DNA of 64,000 nucleotides from Tricholoma matsutake (GCA_026075535.2 AP026544.2:4030001-4094000); one strand, 5' to 3'; counted from the stretch's first letter, positions 31,193 to 43,055 are shown. Made by a program: numbers and translations. The notes: generated by a model from the sequence alone, not told the origin.

Positions 31193-34100
31193 CACTGCTG
31201 GATTTTAGGTGCTACTTGGCTTCCTGAATTTTCCTCTTCCTGTCCTCTACTGTCCAGGGGATGGTTCCCATGTTCTGCTTGCTTGATTACTGCTTTGTCA
31301 ACCAGCTCATTGGTACTTTTATTGGATTGTAAGACTTGCCTTGAGGGGGGTGCACAGTGATCCCCCTTCAAGTTTGTGTGCTTTTCAGTGTCTGGGTCCT
31401 GACCAGATGGGGGTAGCAGTGCTGTTTCACTTCCTGCTACATCAACTGGTTCACTATCATTTTTATTATGTGGGACTCGCCTCGAGGGGGACACACAACA
31501 ATCCCCCTTGAAGTTAATGTGCTGGTTCATATTGGGGTCAAGATCTGCTAGGAGCAGTGGCTTTGTCCCCCTTTCACTCTGATACTGGTTTCTCAGTTCA
31601 GCCCAATTATTGCCCTTGGGCATTTTCACAATGTCTGAGTCGTAGTTATGGACCGCCTTGAATGTCTTCAATAAGGGTTTCCCAAACAGCACTGACCATG
31701 CTCCATTGCTATCAAAGACCTCGAAAGTTCCTGTGTGGGAGTCTTCGCCAACAGTGATTCTTCCACTCCAGACCCCCATTGATGGTACCAGTCATCCATC
31801 TGCCATCCGCAGTATGCAATTTGACCTCCTAAGAGGGTCAAGCCGATGTTTGACCTTTTGGAATGTCTTTAGGTCCACTGCACTCGCCATTGCACCATCA
31901 TCAAATGTGCTCATCAGTTGTACAACCTCCCCTTTTGGGCCATTTAGTTTGATGGTGTGCAGAAATGGCACGCTGTTCTGTTGCTCATCCTCGCTGTCCA
32001 GGCAGTACAGGTCAATGACAATTGATTCTGGATGCTCTAGGTACACGTCGGTGTCTAAAGTGCACCTGATATTGGATGGCTTTACTTCATCCTTAGTGAT
32101 GCCTCATCACACCCAAGGACTCTCCTTTCACCCTGATTGACAAGTCGTTGGGTCATCAGTGGAACCTCCTGTTCTATGCTGATGACCCTTGGCCTTTTCC
32201 CTGGTCTGCTAGGAAATTTGCAATGACTTGCTGGTCATACTCTTCCTTAGTGAGCCACAGTTGATCAGAGCTGATGAAGTTGATGTTGATATTGTCAGAT
32301 GTGGTTGTCCTGCAGCTGCGCTTGATAGTCGTAGCGATTGACTGCCAATGCTGTTCAAGTGCAGGAACCTGCACGGGGCTGTCACAGTTGTGGCCCATGT
32401 GTCCCACCATCCTGCATTTCCAACACTCGCCAGATGCAACTGGGTTGGTTCCAGGGATGAGGGGGTATGGTCTAAACTCGCTTATGGTCTGTCCCGGGTT
32501 GGCGCTACTCCAGTCTATGATCTGTCTGTCGTATGCTGCCTGCCCCGCTGGAGTAGTATTTAAAGGTCCAGTCTGTAGGACCAAAAAAAAGACTGAAACT
32601 GAACTGAACTGGACTGATTAGGACTGGACCAGTGGTCTATTTATGGACTGGTCTTTTTCAGTCCAGTTGCTGGTCTTTCATTTTGAAAAATATAGTAGGA
32701 CCAATGAAAAACCGGTTAAAACCAGTGGCAACTGGTCTTTTGTCCCAATGTATGTTGGACCTTACTCCCACACATATTTACTTTATTTTCGGTCCCTGGA
32801 TCATCAAAAATGGTCAAGAATTGGTTGAGATATGACCAAAAACATTTTTGTACAAGTATTTTGTTGTATCAGAACAACTTTGATTGCATTGCTTATTACC
32901 TGAGCTACAATTTTTTTTGTACAGCTATATGACATCATAAAAGTAACAACAACACACCTAATCATCTGTACTATGGGATTTTATTCATATAATAGCCCAA
33001 ATGAGTGCAACTACAAACTACAAATTACAAACTACAGACTGCAACTTGAATGCATGTCCTTTCAGTTTTGGCCATATCTCAGTCAAATCTTGACGGAATT
33101 GCTTAAATGTTGAATCAGTCTACGGAGCATTACAATCTCTATCCATGAATATAATATATATGAGGTAATGGTCATATTTGTTGAGATACATATGGGTTAT
33201 TTGGCATGATAAATTTTATGACAAAAGACCAGTCTGAACCAGTGGTTTTTTGGTCCATGGACCGATTAGGACCAGTCCTAAAGGGTCCGGTTGTGGTCCT
33301 CCAATATCTGGGTCAGTCCTAGACCAGTTGCAGTTGCTGGTTGCCCCATTTGGAAGTCAAAAACTGGACCAGACTGGACCTTTAAACACTATGCTGGAGT
33401 ATTCAGCTGGATTGGCAGAGCTAACTGTGTGATGTCAGCTAACCGGACTTCGGGGGGTCAGTTGGCTCAGTATGAGGTTTGGTCACCTGCAGATTGTGCT
33501 GCGTTTGTGGGGAATGTATTGTTGGTTCTGTATGTCTGTGATTGGGCTTGGTTTAGGGTGTGCACGGGTTGGTTTCGGAGGATGGGGAACCGTGGTGCTG
33601 GGTTGGTTGACGTGTTAACATTGAGTCATTGGAATGCAGTGGTGAGATCCCTCATTGATGTGTTTCGTAGCCCTTGTAATTTCTTCAGCTCCTCTCGAAT
33701 GTGTCACGCCTCCCTCTCCTCCTCCTTTGCTTCATCAATCTGGGATAATGTTGCCATGCGGATTGCTTTGCAAAATGTTGTCCAGTCAGTGTGTCCTAAG
33801 CCTGTTACCTTCTGCAGTACCTTTGGCATGGTTTTCCGTATGTTCCCTATCAAGAGGCCGTTCATGTCTGGGATCGCTGCTGTTAACCGTTCTATCTTGT
33901 CTGCCCATACAACGTGGGTGAACTCCTCTACTCCATTGTTCTTCACTCGCTTCCCTACCTCCTCTTCTGTGATCTTCATTTGCTCGAGGGCTGCCTGCTT
34001 CTCCTCTACTGTTTTTACTGTGGTGGCTTTATCTGGCCACCTCTTCTCGAATGCCTGTATGAGGTGCTCCCAGGTATCTTTATCGCTGGTGGGGAGATCG

Positions 34101-34510
34101 TTCCACCATTGCTTGGTGACGGATCCTGACTTGAGATACAGCTGGAATGCCCAGAGTCTCTGCACATCCGTGGTGTTGGATTTCTGAATGAAGAGTCGCT
34201 CAATTGAGTTTAGGAAGTCCTGTGGGTTTTTGTCCTCACATTCATCGTCGCCCCAGAACAGTCTAGTGCTGGTTTTGGTCATGCTATCATTGTTGTCATT
34301 GGGAGGGGTTGGGGTTGTGGAGAGTTGTGGTGTAGACAGTGGTGCAATCAGTGATGGCCAGGGGCTGATGAGGAAGATACTTTCTGAGTCATCAGGTGTG
34401 GATGGTAGGATGAAGGAGGATGTCATTGATGGTGTTGGTGTGGGTTCCATGGATGTGGTGTCTGGTATGAACCTGCCCAGGTGGTCTTGTCGCATGTTTC
34501 TTGCTTGCAT
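31193..34510 (-). pseudogene. Element B gag-protease, broken
   Basis: Starts near ATG 34510 (MQARNMRQDH). The Gag capsid-like block includes LFWGDDECEDKNPQDFLNSIE and TKQWWNDLP, in frame to 33704. After frame damage and the hAT insertion, a zinc knuckle reads CWKCRMVGHMGHNC (about 32385-32430). The retropepsin-like part has STFDDGAMASAVD at about 31900-31925, then VFDSNGAWSVLFGKPLL and a Ser/Pro-rich tail. The active-site triplet is DDG rather than the usual D[ST]G; I recall this variant from related mushroom elements. Stops or shifts near 32046-31790 and the loss of RT make it inactive. Confidence 0.75.
32554..33391 (+). mobile_element. Non-autonomous hAT element, copy 1 (838 bp)
   Basis: Termini TAGTATTTAAAGGTCCAG and CTGGACCTTTAAACACTA are inverted repeats. 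Flanking 8-bp duplications are CGCTGGAG (32546-32553) and TGCTGGAG (33392-33399), differing by one CpG-type change. 8-bp duplications and TAGTG-type ends mark hAT elements. The interior is made of GGACCAGT/ACTGGTCC-like repeats with no transposase. It interrupts gag of element B. Confidence 0.88.
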
Positions 34511-34743
34511 TGTGGCATGAGGTAGCACGAGGTGAGGCTGATGGGGGAGCCAAGATGAACAGAGCTGCATTGACAGGTGGGCCGGGTGTTGAGACACAGT
34601 AGATAGGAACCAGGTTGACAGGTAGACAGAATTAGCAGAGTACCAAGAACAAGACAAGGTTAGACAGGTGAGCTGAACAGGTCGAGAACAGGTTAAACAG
34701 GTTACAGTATGCAAAAAGTGCGAATCTTCCTGTTGTCACCAGA

Positions 34744-34971
34744 TGTAGCCAGCTAGACTCTTAGTGTTGCATCTGCTACCAGATGAGATGACTCAGACAG
34801 GGCTTGCATCTACTACTAGACACGAGTTGCGGGAACAGACAGGCAAAGATGCTCCTTATCTACACACACATGTGTCTATCTATGAGGTCATGTGACTGCT
34901 AAGGGAAATGCTGGACTCTGGCTGCGGACTCTGCTATGGACTCCGCTGGGGCCTCTGCTGCCACGGCTACA
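34744..34971 (-). repeat. 5' LTR of element B
   Basis: In element orientation it starts TGTAGCCGTGGC and ends GGCTACA (perfect 7-bp terminal inversion), 228 bp. TCTGGTGACAACAGG follows, a plausible primer-binding site containing TGGTGACAAC. Confidence 0.8.
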
Positions 34972-35866
34972 TTGGATCCAAAAAAAATCTTTTTTTCAAT
35001 AAAGTTTGTTTCTGAGTTCAGACTGAGTGAATAAGTAACGTGAATAGTCTTTAAGTGGGTAATGGTCTGGGTTTCTGTGGGTAGCGGTGTGAAAATCCAC
35101 AAGGAGTTCTTGGGTGTGGTCAAGTTCCGTAACAGGTAGCCAGGAGGTCTCTTCATCGGTTCCCTGGTAACCTTCCCATTGGACGAGGTAGAGAATCTTG
35201 CAGCGATGTCAGTTGTCAACTTTGGAGTCGAGGACTTTGGTGATCTCATATTTGAGCTTGTCGTCGATGGTGATCGGAGGAGGTGGAGGTTGTACTCAAT
35301 TTGGAATTGTGTTTGGGGAGTGTTTCTCTAGTTGAGAGACATGGAAAACAGGGTGAATGGCCCGCATGTGATCTGGGAGCCACAGGGTGACTGAGTGAGT
35401 GCCCAGGTGGGTGATGATTTCGAAGGGGCCATGGTTCTTTTTGGAAAGTTTCTTGGAAGGACGAGTGGTGCGGATATTTTCCACAGTGACGTAGGCAGAG
35501 TCACCAACGTTGAAGTCAGGTGTGGGTGCCTGATGTTTGTCTGCAGGACCTTGATAACGCTCTTGAGTGGCTGCAAGCTGTATCCAAAGCTCCTGATGAA
35601 GGTCGTCTAAGTCAACAATGAACTCATGGGCGTGCTGTGAAGCTAAGTCATGTTCTGAAAAGACAGAAATGTTCAGGTGATAGCCTTTGTTGGCAAAGAA
35701 AGGGGATACACCTGTAGAGGCGGAAGGAGCATTGTTGTAGGCAAATTCACCCAAGGGTAAGAGGTGAGACCAGTCATCCTGCTGATAGTTGCAGAAGATC
35801 CAGAGGTACTGCTCCAAGGTCTGATTTAGTTGTTCTGTCTGACCATCACCTTGTGGGTGATATGCT
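34972..35866 (-). pseudogene. Element C: integrase-chromodomain fragment
   Basis: Minus-strand Ty3 Pol 3' end: YHPQGDGQTEQLNQ (integrase Glu), FAYNNAPSASTGVSPFF, YVTVENIRTTRPSKKLSKK, AIHPVFHVSQLEKH and a chromodomain (CKILYLVQWEGYQGTDEETSW). It has stops after NTIPN and near KVDN. It is truncated at 35866, where the oppositely oriented element D begins, and at 34972, where element B begins. RT is absent. Confidence 0.8.
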
Positions 35867-37092
35867 GGGAATATGTCTGGCCAAACCTCCGCACCTTTGT
35901 CCAGGAATTCTGCAAATCCTGTACCACTTGCAAATGATTCAAATCACCTCGACACAAGCCCTACGGGTTCCTAAAGCAACTTCCAGTTCCGGAACAACCT
36001 TGGAACTCCATCTCCATGGATTTCATTGAGCAACTACCTGACTCCGATGGTCACACTGCTATCCTGGTCATTGTTGACCATCTCACCAAACAAGGCATCT
36101 TCATCCCAACTGTCAATGAAATCACAGCCCAAGAACTAGCCAACCTGTTCGTCCTCCACATCTTCTCCAAGCATGGCATTCCCTCGCATGTCACTTGCGA
36201 CCGAGGATCTGAGTTTGTCTCCCATTTCTTCTGCTCCCTCGGGAAAGCGCTCGACATGCAGATCCACTTCACTTCTGGTTATCACCCGCAAGGTGATGGT
36301 CAGACAGAACGACTAAATCAGACCTTGGAGCAGTACCTCCAGATCTTCTGCAACTATCAGCAGGATGACTGGTCTCACCTCTTGCCCTTGGGCAAATTTG
36401 CCTACAACAATGCTCCTTCCGCCTCTACAGGTGTATCCCCCTTCTTTGCCAACAAAGGCTATCACCCGAACATTTCCATCTTTCCAGAACGCGACTTAGC
36501 TTCACAGCGTGCCCATGAGTTCATCGTCGACTTAAATGACCTTCATCAGGAGCTTTGGAAACAGCTTGCAGCCACTCAAGAGCATTATCAAGGCCCTGTG
36601 GACAAACATTGGGCACCCGCACCCAACTTCAACATTGGTGACTCTGCCTACGTCACTGCAGAAAATATCCGCACCACTCATCCTTCCAAGACACTTTCCG
36701 AAAAGCACCATGGCCCCTTCAAAATCATCGCCTGCCCGGGCACTCACTCAGTCACCCTGCAGCTCCTGGATCACAGGTGGGCCATTCACCCTGTTTTCCA
36801 TGTCTCTCAACTTGAGAAACACTCCCCGAACACAATTCCAAATCGAGTACAACCTCCACCTCCTCCGATCACCATTGACGATGAGCTTGAATATGAGATC
36901 GCCAAAGTCCTCGACTCCAAAGTTGACAACCGACGTCGCTGCAAGATTCTCTACCTCATCCGATGGGAAGGTTACCAGGGAACCGATGAAGAGACCTCCT
37001 GGCTACTTGTTATGGAACTTGACCATGCCCAAGAACTCCTTGCGGATTTTCACACCCGCTACCTGCAGAAACCCGGACCATTACCCGCTTAA
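35867..37092 (+). pseudogene. Element D integrase plus chromodomain, 5'-truncated
   Basis: Begins inside the integrase zinc region (FVQEFCKSCTTCK, then a stop). From 36016 it is open for 358 residues: MDFIEQLPDSDG with the first catalytic Asp, VTCDRGSEFVSHF with the second, QGDGQTERLNQTLEQ with the Glu, a GPFKII...HPVFHVSQL C-terminal domain, and a chromodomain (YEIAKVLDSKVDN, ILYLIRWEGYQGTDEETSW). The core is intact in sequence, but without RT the element cannot act. Confidence 0.8.
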
Positions 37093-37179
37093 AGACTATT
37101 CATGTTACTTATTCACTCAGTCCGAACTCAGAACAAATTTTATTGAAAAAATATTTTTTTTTTGGACCCGACCAGGTCC

Positions 37180-37539
37180 CTACACTACCACTGCTTCTCC
37201 CTCTCCATCTTCATCTCCCTCTCCCCCAACTTTGCCTGCATCTCCGCCCTCATCCTTCTCTTCACCCTCCTCACCCTCTTTTTCATCCTCACTCTTCTCC
37301 TTGTCATCAGCTCGCCTTTTCTCCAGATATCTCTGGAAGGCCTCCCAGTCATCTCTGGATTTTTGGATCCCATGTCTTTTCCACCGGGACTCTCGCACCG
37401 CCCGCTCCTCCTCCCTTGCCGCTTCCTCCAGCTCCTTCATCTCCCATTCCATCTGCTCCTTCATCGCCCGCTCCCTCTGTTTGTGTTGGGCCCTCATCGC
37501 GGCCAATTTGATCTGCACGGATACTGCTGGAGGGGACAT
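37180..37539 (-). CDS. Antisense ORF in the 3' region of element D
   Basis: A 119-residue frame opposite to the element, between the chromodomain stop and the 3' LTR. It starts ATG at 37539 (MSPPAVSVQIKLAAMRAQH). It is predicted mostly helical: an Arg/Glu-rich coiled-coil-like part (MEWEMKELEEAAREEERAV) with KRHGIQKSRDDWEAFQRYLEKRR, then a Glu/Asp/Gly-rich tail. I do not recognise it. It could be an accessory protein, a captured host exon or a chance frame in a C/T-rich stretch. Confidence 0.35.
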   Translation of the reverse strand: MSPPAVSVQIKLAAMRAQHKQRERAMKEQMEWEMKELEEAAREEERAVRESRWKRHGIQKSRDDWEAFQRYLEKRRADDKEKSEDEKEGEEGEEKDEGGDAGKVGGEGDEDGEGEAVVV

Positions 37540-37678
37540 AATTGATAGTTGATGGGAGAAGGAAAGAACATGAAAATTTTTTTTCAACCAATTACCACAT
37601 TCAGAAAATTCAACCAACTTCCTCATTTGGACTCAAACCCTCACGTGCCTCGTAGGCTTGGCACTAAGGGGGAAATAC

Positions 37679-38260
37679 TGTCAAGAACCATTCCTTGCCC
37701 AATTGGAACCCACATCCATCTGACCCTTTCCTGCACATCGAACATGACTTTTGCCTATGCCTCCCAATTTCATTCCCAGCTGCCTTGCACTGCCCACACT
37801 GCTGTGCACCAGGCTGCCTTGTACAGCATCTATGGCTGCCTTCCCAAGGCTGCCGTCTCTATTGCAAATTCAACTATGGATTCCTGTGCGGCTCCCACTA
37901 GATAATTTATCTACGCAGTCGAGACACTGCCGCAGTCTTCGTTCCTGTTCCACATTATTCCAGACTACAGTATTTAAGCTTAGTTAGTTTCACCTTGTAT
38001 TCCTCAGTTCGTATATTGACATAGACTTGACTTTACCCTGCCAATCTAAAACCTCCTTCTACTCCAACCCCTGTCCTCTAAGAGTCTGAACTCCATTCGA
38101 CTCAACCTCTAGTCTCCCTCTGAAGTTCTAGTCTCATCTGAACTTAACCTAAGTCCCTCCATACTCCTCCCCACATTTACCCACACTTTCCCGCTCCTAC
38201 CTCTAAACCCTCAACTTGAAATTAGGACACCAGACGAGGTGAAGGGCACAGCTTCTTACA
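37679..38260 (+). repeat. LTR of element D
   Basis: Starts TGTCAAGAACC and probably ends TTCTTACA. Its first 245 bp match 30949-31192, and its later part matches the reverse complement of the element E LTR (CTTGAAATTAGGACAC). The right border is less certain because sequence like the element E leader (GAAGCCAAGTCCTTTCTG) follows directly. Confidence 0.65.
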
Positions 38261-39479
38261 AGCTGAAGCCAAGTCCTTTCTGTTTCCCCTCCCGCAGAAT
38301 CCACATCGACCTGACAATCTCTCGCTATCATCACCCACAGTGTCTGGTTGGATTCTGAAGCAGCCTCCAGGATCAGTTCTTAACACCACTCCACCATCTC
38401 CTCCATCTCATCATCTCTTTCTCCTATCATCTCTGGCTGTACTTCTGCTTGTCTGGGCTGTGATGCTGCCAATACTGACACTAATTAGGACATTTGCGCT
38501 GTGAGTGCATCAATTTTCACCTCTAGCGCTGGTATGGGAACAGGATTAGGACCAGGACTAGAGGTCGAAGGTTTGGACATAATTGTAGAATCTGTGATGA
38601 ATCACTTCTTCGACAAATTCAAAATTTTTTCTTTGAGACCTCTCCAAATGTTTATGGGTCACGTGATGGTTTGTCAATCATTTGTCGATCGTTCGTCGAT
38701 CATTCATCATTCGTTTGTCATTTGTTGGGCACCTATTTTGACACTTCGGATCAATAACCCTTCCAACAGTGCCTGATCTCGGAGATAACACTGAATTCAG
38801 CTTGTAACTAAAATAGTCATCCAAATAGAGTGATGTAAATCGTAACTAAACCAGATCCAATCAGTTGTCTGCTTGCAGCTGTCCTAATGATGAGCACTGC
38901 CTCTCGATCACTGGTGGTTGCAATGTAAGGCGAGGCCTGGCGTCGGCTTATGAAAGAAAAGGTAGATTACATATATACAAGTACTTCCGGCTCGTGCTGA
39001 AAGGATGAGTAATCGGATGTGGCGTGGTGAAACAATGACGTATGCGCAAGTAAGAGAAGGCGCACTGATATGGGAAGTTGTGTTCTTCTGTTAGGGTGAC
39101 ACCCACTATCTGCTAGCTAAGACCGTGCGGGTTCTCTCTACAAGAAGGGGGTGGGATCTGCACTCGTGATGGGGGAATTAATGGTTTTGATGCAAGGGGT
39201 TATTAATAGGTGAGTTTGTTGAGATAGGCCTTTCACACCAAAAACGTAGGTGGAATACCTAAGAGAACACAACTGGGGTCCCCTAGGCATATATTTAGGG
39301 TTTATATACTATGTTACATATATTGTACATTGTTGTTACCGATGCATTTGCACATGCGTGTACATATTGATGTGTGCAAAATAAAATTCTCACGCTATCA
39401 AAGTGTAGCATAATTTGGCGTCATGTAGCATAATTCGACATTAATAAAATAAAAATGAAATTTTATTAGGTAATGGGGT
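38261..39479. other. Leader-like sequence, then unassigned AT-rich DNA
   Basis: The first about 30 bp resemble the leader that follows the LTR in element E. The remainder to 39479 contains no ORF with a known domain. Around 39290-39430 it is AT-rich with a twice-repeated GTAGCATAATT(T/C)G(G/A)C phrase. I recognise no gene. Confidence 0.4.
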
Positions 39480-39485
39480 GGTTTC

Positions 39486-41497
39486 CTAACAATCAGAAAG
39501 GTCCAGGGGATTTCCGGACACTGCTGAGGATTTAGCTGCCAGTCCTTCCAGGGAGAATGTCATCTGAAAGGCAACAGCCCCAGGAAGTTTGCTTGCACAC
39601 ATGTAAGCAGCAGCATTGATGAAAGAGATCTCCAGTGGTACAAGTTTCAAGGGTTTAGTGATTATGGGGTTTTTGCAGGTTTCCGCTGGAAGGTTCAGAG
39701 TTGAAGGTGACTCACACAAGATAGGAGAGTCGGAGGATGTCGAGGGGACAGGACCTCTTTGCACTGCAGAACGGAAATTTATTTGGCCTGAAGACCAGTC
39801 AATCAATGGATTGTATTGCTTCAGCCAGTTATGACCAAGTACTGCAGAACAGGAAGAGTCCAGTGAGGTTACATAAAATGTCAGATTGAACACTTCACCA
39901 GATGGAAAAGTGACCAGGAGTTCCACGACTTGAGTTATGGTGGAGTTACAAGTTCCATCAAATAGTCAAAGTCTGATTGGAGGAATGGTTTTGGTACTAA
40001 GTTGGTTGTCCTGCACCAAGGAAACAATGTGAGGAACCAGAGTCGATAAGAGTTTGGATTTTTAGGGATTGTTTGGAAATGGATAACAGGATGGTAAGGG
40101 ATTCAGGATCAGAAAGAGCGGACATGTTGAGATGGATGTAAGCAGCCAGTTGGGAAAGGTCAATGCAACCCTCAGCCCCAATGGCATGTTCCCAAGGGTT
40201 GCGGACTATTTTTTTGGGTCTGCAGAGTCCGGCTTGGACTCAGTGACTGCTGCAGCATGGGCTTTGGCCATTTTGGACTTCGGACAATTCCCAGCTCCAT
40301 GTCCTTTCTCACTGCAGTAGAGGCAAAGTCCTTCCTTCATGCGGTGTTCATGCTCATCTCCAGTTAGTTTACTGTCTTTCCCCAACTTGTCAGAAATAGA
40401 GTTTTTTGGCTTGTCCTTCTGGAAGTTGTTCTTTGACCCAGAGGAGCTGCCGGACGAGGATTGGTTTGTGTGGTTTGTGCTGGATGAAGGCTGGGGTTTG
40501 GACTGAGTATTGGAATTGGAGCTAGAAGAACCTTTAGATTCCTTCTTTCCAGTGTGTGTGGAATTTCTGGGGGTCTTTGTTTCTAAGCAGGTTTCTTCTT
40601 CCTGCATCCAATAGATGTTGTCAGCATCCTGGGCTTTAAGACATAGGAATGCTAGAGTTTTGGGTTGTCCCCCCCATAAGACTTCTATGTGGAGATGGAG
40701 CAGAAGACCGCAGAAATACCGGTCACAAAGAGCGGCCTCATTCCAGTTGACCCGGGAAGCCAGTTCCCAGAAGTCCACATTATACTTCACTATTCTTCCA
40801 CCTTTCTTCATCATGAGTTCTGAAAGAGCCTTTTCTGCATCCCCGACAGGGTCATGAGGACCAAAATTGCTTTCTAACTCACTGAGGAATACCTCGTAGT
40901 TCCACATCCAATGGGCAGAATTTGTTGGGTCATTGAGTCCAGGTTCAAACCAGCTAAGAGCTGACCCTTTGAGGTAGGAAAGGATGAATAGAATTTTCTT
41001 TTTGTTGGAGGTGAATACCTGAGGACAATTGCGGAAGTGAAGGTTGCACAAGACTAGAAAGTCCCGAAGTTTCTGGGGATTAGCCCTGTCGAAAGTATCA
41101 AAATCATGAACTTTGATCTTCTCAGTCTTGGGTGCTTGGTTCTGCCAGAGGGTTCGGAGACTATCCGAGAGCTCAAACAGAGCATCAAGCAACCTATCTC
41201 CTGGATCAGGATTTCTGCCAACAGGAGGTAGAGGTCATCAGGGTCATCAGGATCGGGGTCATCCCTGGGACTGTCAGGACCGCTAGGGTCATCAGGTCCA
41301 CCGGGAAGTCCGTCCTCTTTACCTGGACCTTCCTCGTTGAAGGGGTTAGGTTGCCCAACATTCTCTACATACTCAAGTGGAGTCGTATTCCGAGGGGTCT
41401 CTGGAGGTTGAGACATGACGTTAGCACTGATGGAGGGTGCTCCAGAACTGATTTGCATGAAGATGTTGGATGGTCTGGTGGATGCACCAAAAGTCAA
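39486..41497 (-). pseudogene. Element E gag-protease, broken
   Basis: The acidic N-terminal part (PDDPSGPDSPRDDPDPDDP) is in one frame and the capsid part starts in another at about 41190 (LFELSDSLRTLWQ), so a frameshift lies between. The capsid block includes LSYLKGSALSWFEPGL and FLSELESNFGPHDP. A Ser/Asn-rich linker precedes the zinc knuckle CLYCSEKGHGAGNCP (about 40280-40325). Protease begins with LIDSGSSHCFL near 40040, then loses frame and continues at 39926 (VLGHNWLKQYNPLIDW) to a stop at 39486. RT and integrase are absent. Confidence 0.75.
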
Positions 41498-41829
41498 AGC
41501 GTGTCTAGGGGAAGGAAGTATGGATCAGTGTATTGCTGATAATCCTGGTACTGCGCCAGCATGGTGGGAGTTTCTTGTAGTTCATTGGGTTTGTGACTCA
41601 GTAGGAGTCATAAGGAAAGATGGGATGGTTTTGATGAGAGAAGTGAGAGTTTGTAAATACTGTTAAGTACTGAACTTGAAAGGGAAGTCATCAGAATTCC
41701 GGTCATACCTGGACGATAGGAGTTGTAGAGGATGGAATGAGTAAGACAGGGAATCCTACAGAAATCCAGGGCAGGGTTTACTTGATGTGTTGCACCAAGT
41801 GGGGGAGCAGAAAGGACTTGGCTTCAACT

Positions 41830-42243
41830 TATAAGAAGTTGCGCCCTTCTCCTCGTCAAGTGTCCTAATTTCAAGGTGAGGGTAAGGAAGATGACCTGAG
41901 GTCCGGAGAGTTTCCGGAGAGGATGAGCAAGAGTTCGAAAATGACTTAAGAACATAATTGGAGTTTAAAGAGGATAGGATTAAGTAGGAGACTTGGTTGA
42001 TTTACAAACTGGCGATACAAAACAGAAGTAGCTAGCTTAAATACTAAGGTCAGAGTTTCTGAGGCTGTGGCTAATATGAAAACCGGCTTCCGAGGCAATT
42101 CCTGAAACTGTTTCACTTAATTGGAAATGAGGGAATTTTGCCTCTAGGCAGTGCTGCTGATAGAAGGTGGGCTGTGATGTAAGGCAGCCAGGAAGGGGGG
42201 CGGAAAACGATCAGAAGTCCAGTCGGAAGAATCAGTCTTGACA
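41830..42243 (-). repeat. 5' LTR of element E
   Basis: In element orientation it starts TGTCAAGACTG and ends near CTTCTTATA, 414 bp. It shares ordered blocks with the 582-bp LTR of element D and is shorter by internal deletion. The left end is placed by comparison with D. Confidence 0.65.
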
Positions 42244-42889
42244 AGCACATATGGTGGACACTGCAATACACCAATTACCAGTTCCGGAAGGATTTTTTCT
42301 TTGTTTTCCAAGTTTTCAGGGTGATACAGAAGTGGCAGGTATGCCGCTCTGCTGCATTACAAATTAACTGTTCAAGCTTTTGTGTGTTGGAGCCAACCAT
42401 TGCCAAGCTGACACCTGTGGATCTCAAGCAAGCGAGTGCTAAAGAAACTGGGAGAATCCCATTTTCCAACCCTGCAGTGAGGGCATTGCGCTCTGAAATT
42501 ACTGCTGTCCGCTCCAATGTCATGGGTACAGATAAATCCTGGACTCAGATTTGGTCCAAGATCTGGTCTACTATGGTGATGAAAGGCCCTCCATCTTTGT
42601 GGATAATGCTCAACCCATCTGACATGCATGACCCTGTTGCACAAGTGTTTGCAGGTCAGGAAATCAATATGGATGCATTTGTTGTGACAGATGGACCAGA
42701 TGCCACCAATAGGGCAATAACAATTGCAACTGACCCTTTCACAGCTGCCAAGTTTTTTCATTCCACAATTGCCCTGGTGTTAAGAGCCCTGTTTGGCATT
42801 GATGCAGGAAAAGGCCATAAGAGAATCAGAAGGAAAGAGGGTATCTTCAGCAAGATCACTGCTTACATAGGGACAGTCAAGGCACAGGG

Positions 42890-43055
42890 TGTAAGAGTGC
42901 CTCTTACATCAGCATTGCATTATCACATGTTATTCTGTTGGTATATAGTCTACACTTTGAGTACTTGCACTGTATCTTAGTTTTCTCCCTCAAATATATT
43001 AAGTTCCTTATATGTTCTTGTGTCCTTGAGTGTTGGAAGCTTTGGCTTCCTTCCA
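42890..43055 (+). repeat. 5' LTR of element F
   Basis: Starts with the hairpin TGTAAGAGTGCCTCTTACA and ends GGCTTCCTTCCA; 166 bp, lacking a short duplicated segment (TATCACATG...) present in the other LTR. Confidence 0.85.

Larger units (their letters stand above)
31193..34971 (-). mobile_element. Element B: truncated Ty3-type retrotransposon (5' LTR, gag, protease)
   Basis: Minus-strand element with its 5' LTR at 34744-34971, gag and a retropepsin-like region, then truncation on the left before RT. An 838-bp hAT element is inserted in gag. Later pol regions are missing. Confidence 0.75.
35867..38260 (+). mobile_element. Element D: 3' part of a Ty3 chromovirus with LTR
   Basis: Plus-strand integrase and chromodomain, an extra 3' region with an antisense ORF, a polypurine tract (AAGGGGGAAA, about 37666-37675) and an LTR (37679-38260). 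It is the same family as element C, head-to-head with it. Gag, protease, RT and the 5' LTR are missing. Confidence 0.75.
39480..42243 (-). mobile_element. Element E: 5' part of a Ty3 retrotransposon
   Basis: Minus-strand 5' LTR (41830-42243), leader, gag and the start of protease; everything after protease is missing. The LTR belongs to the same family as element D. Its right edge CTTGACA borders Helitron sequence at 42244. Confidence 0.7.

Noticed and set aside
33291..34187. 298-codon plus-strand frame
   Set aside because: Antisense to the gag of element B, which shows Gag motifs on the minus strand.
36536..37552. 338-codon plus-strand frame, Ser/Pro-rich at its end
   Set aside because: Alternative frame of the element D integrase-chromodomain coding sequence and the region opposite the antisense ORF.
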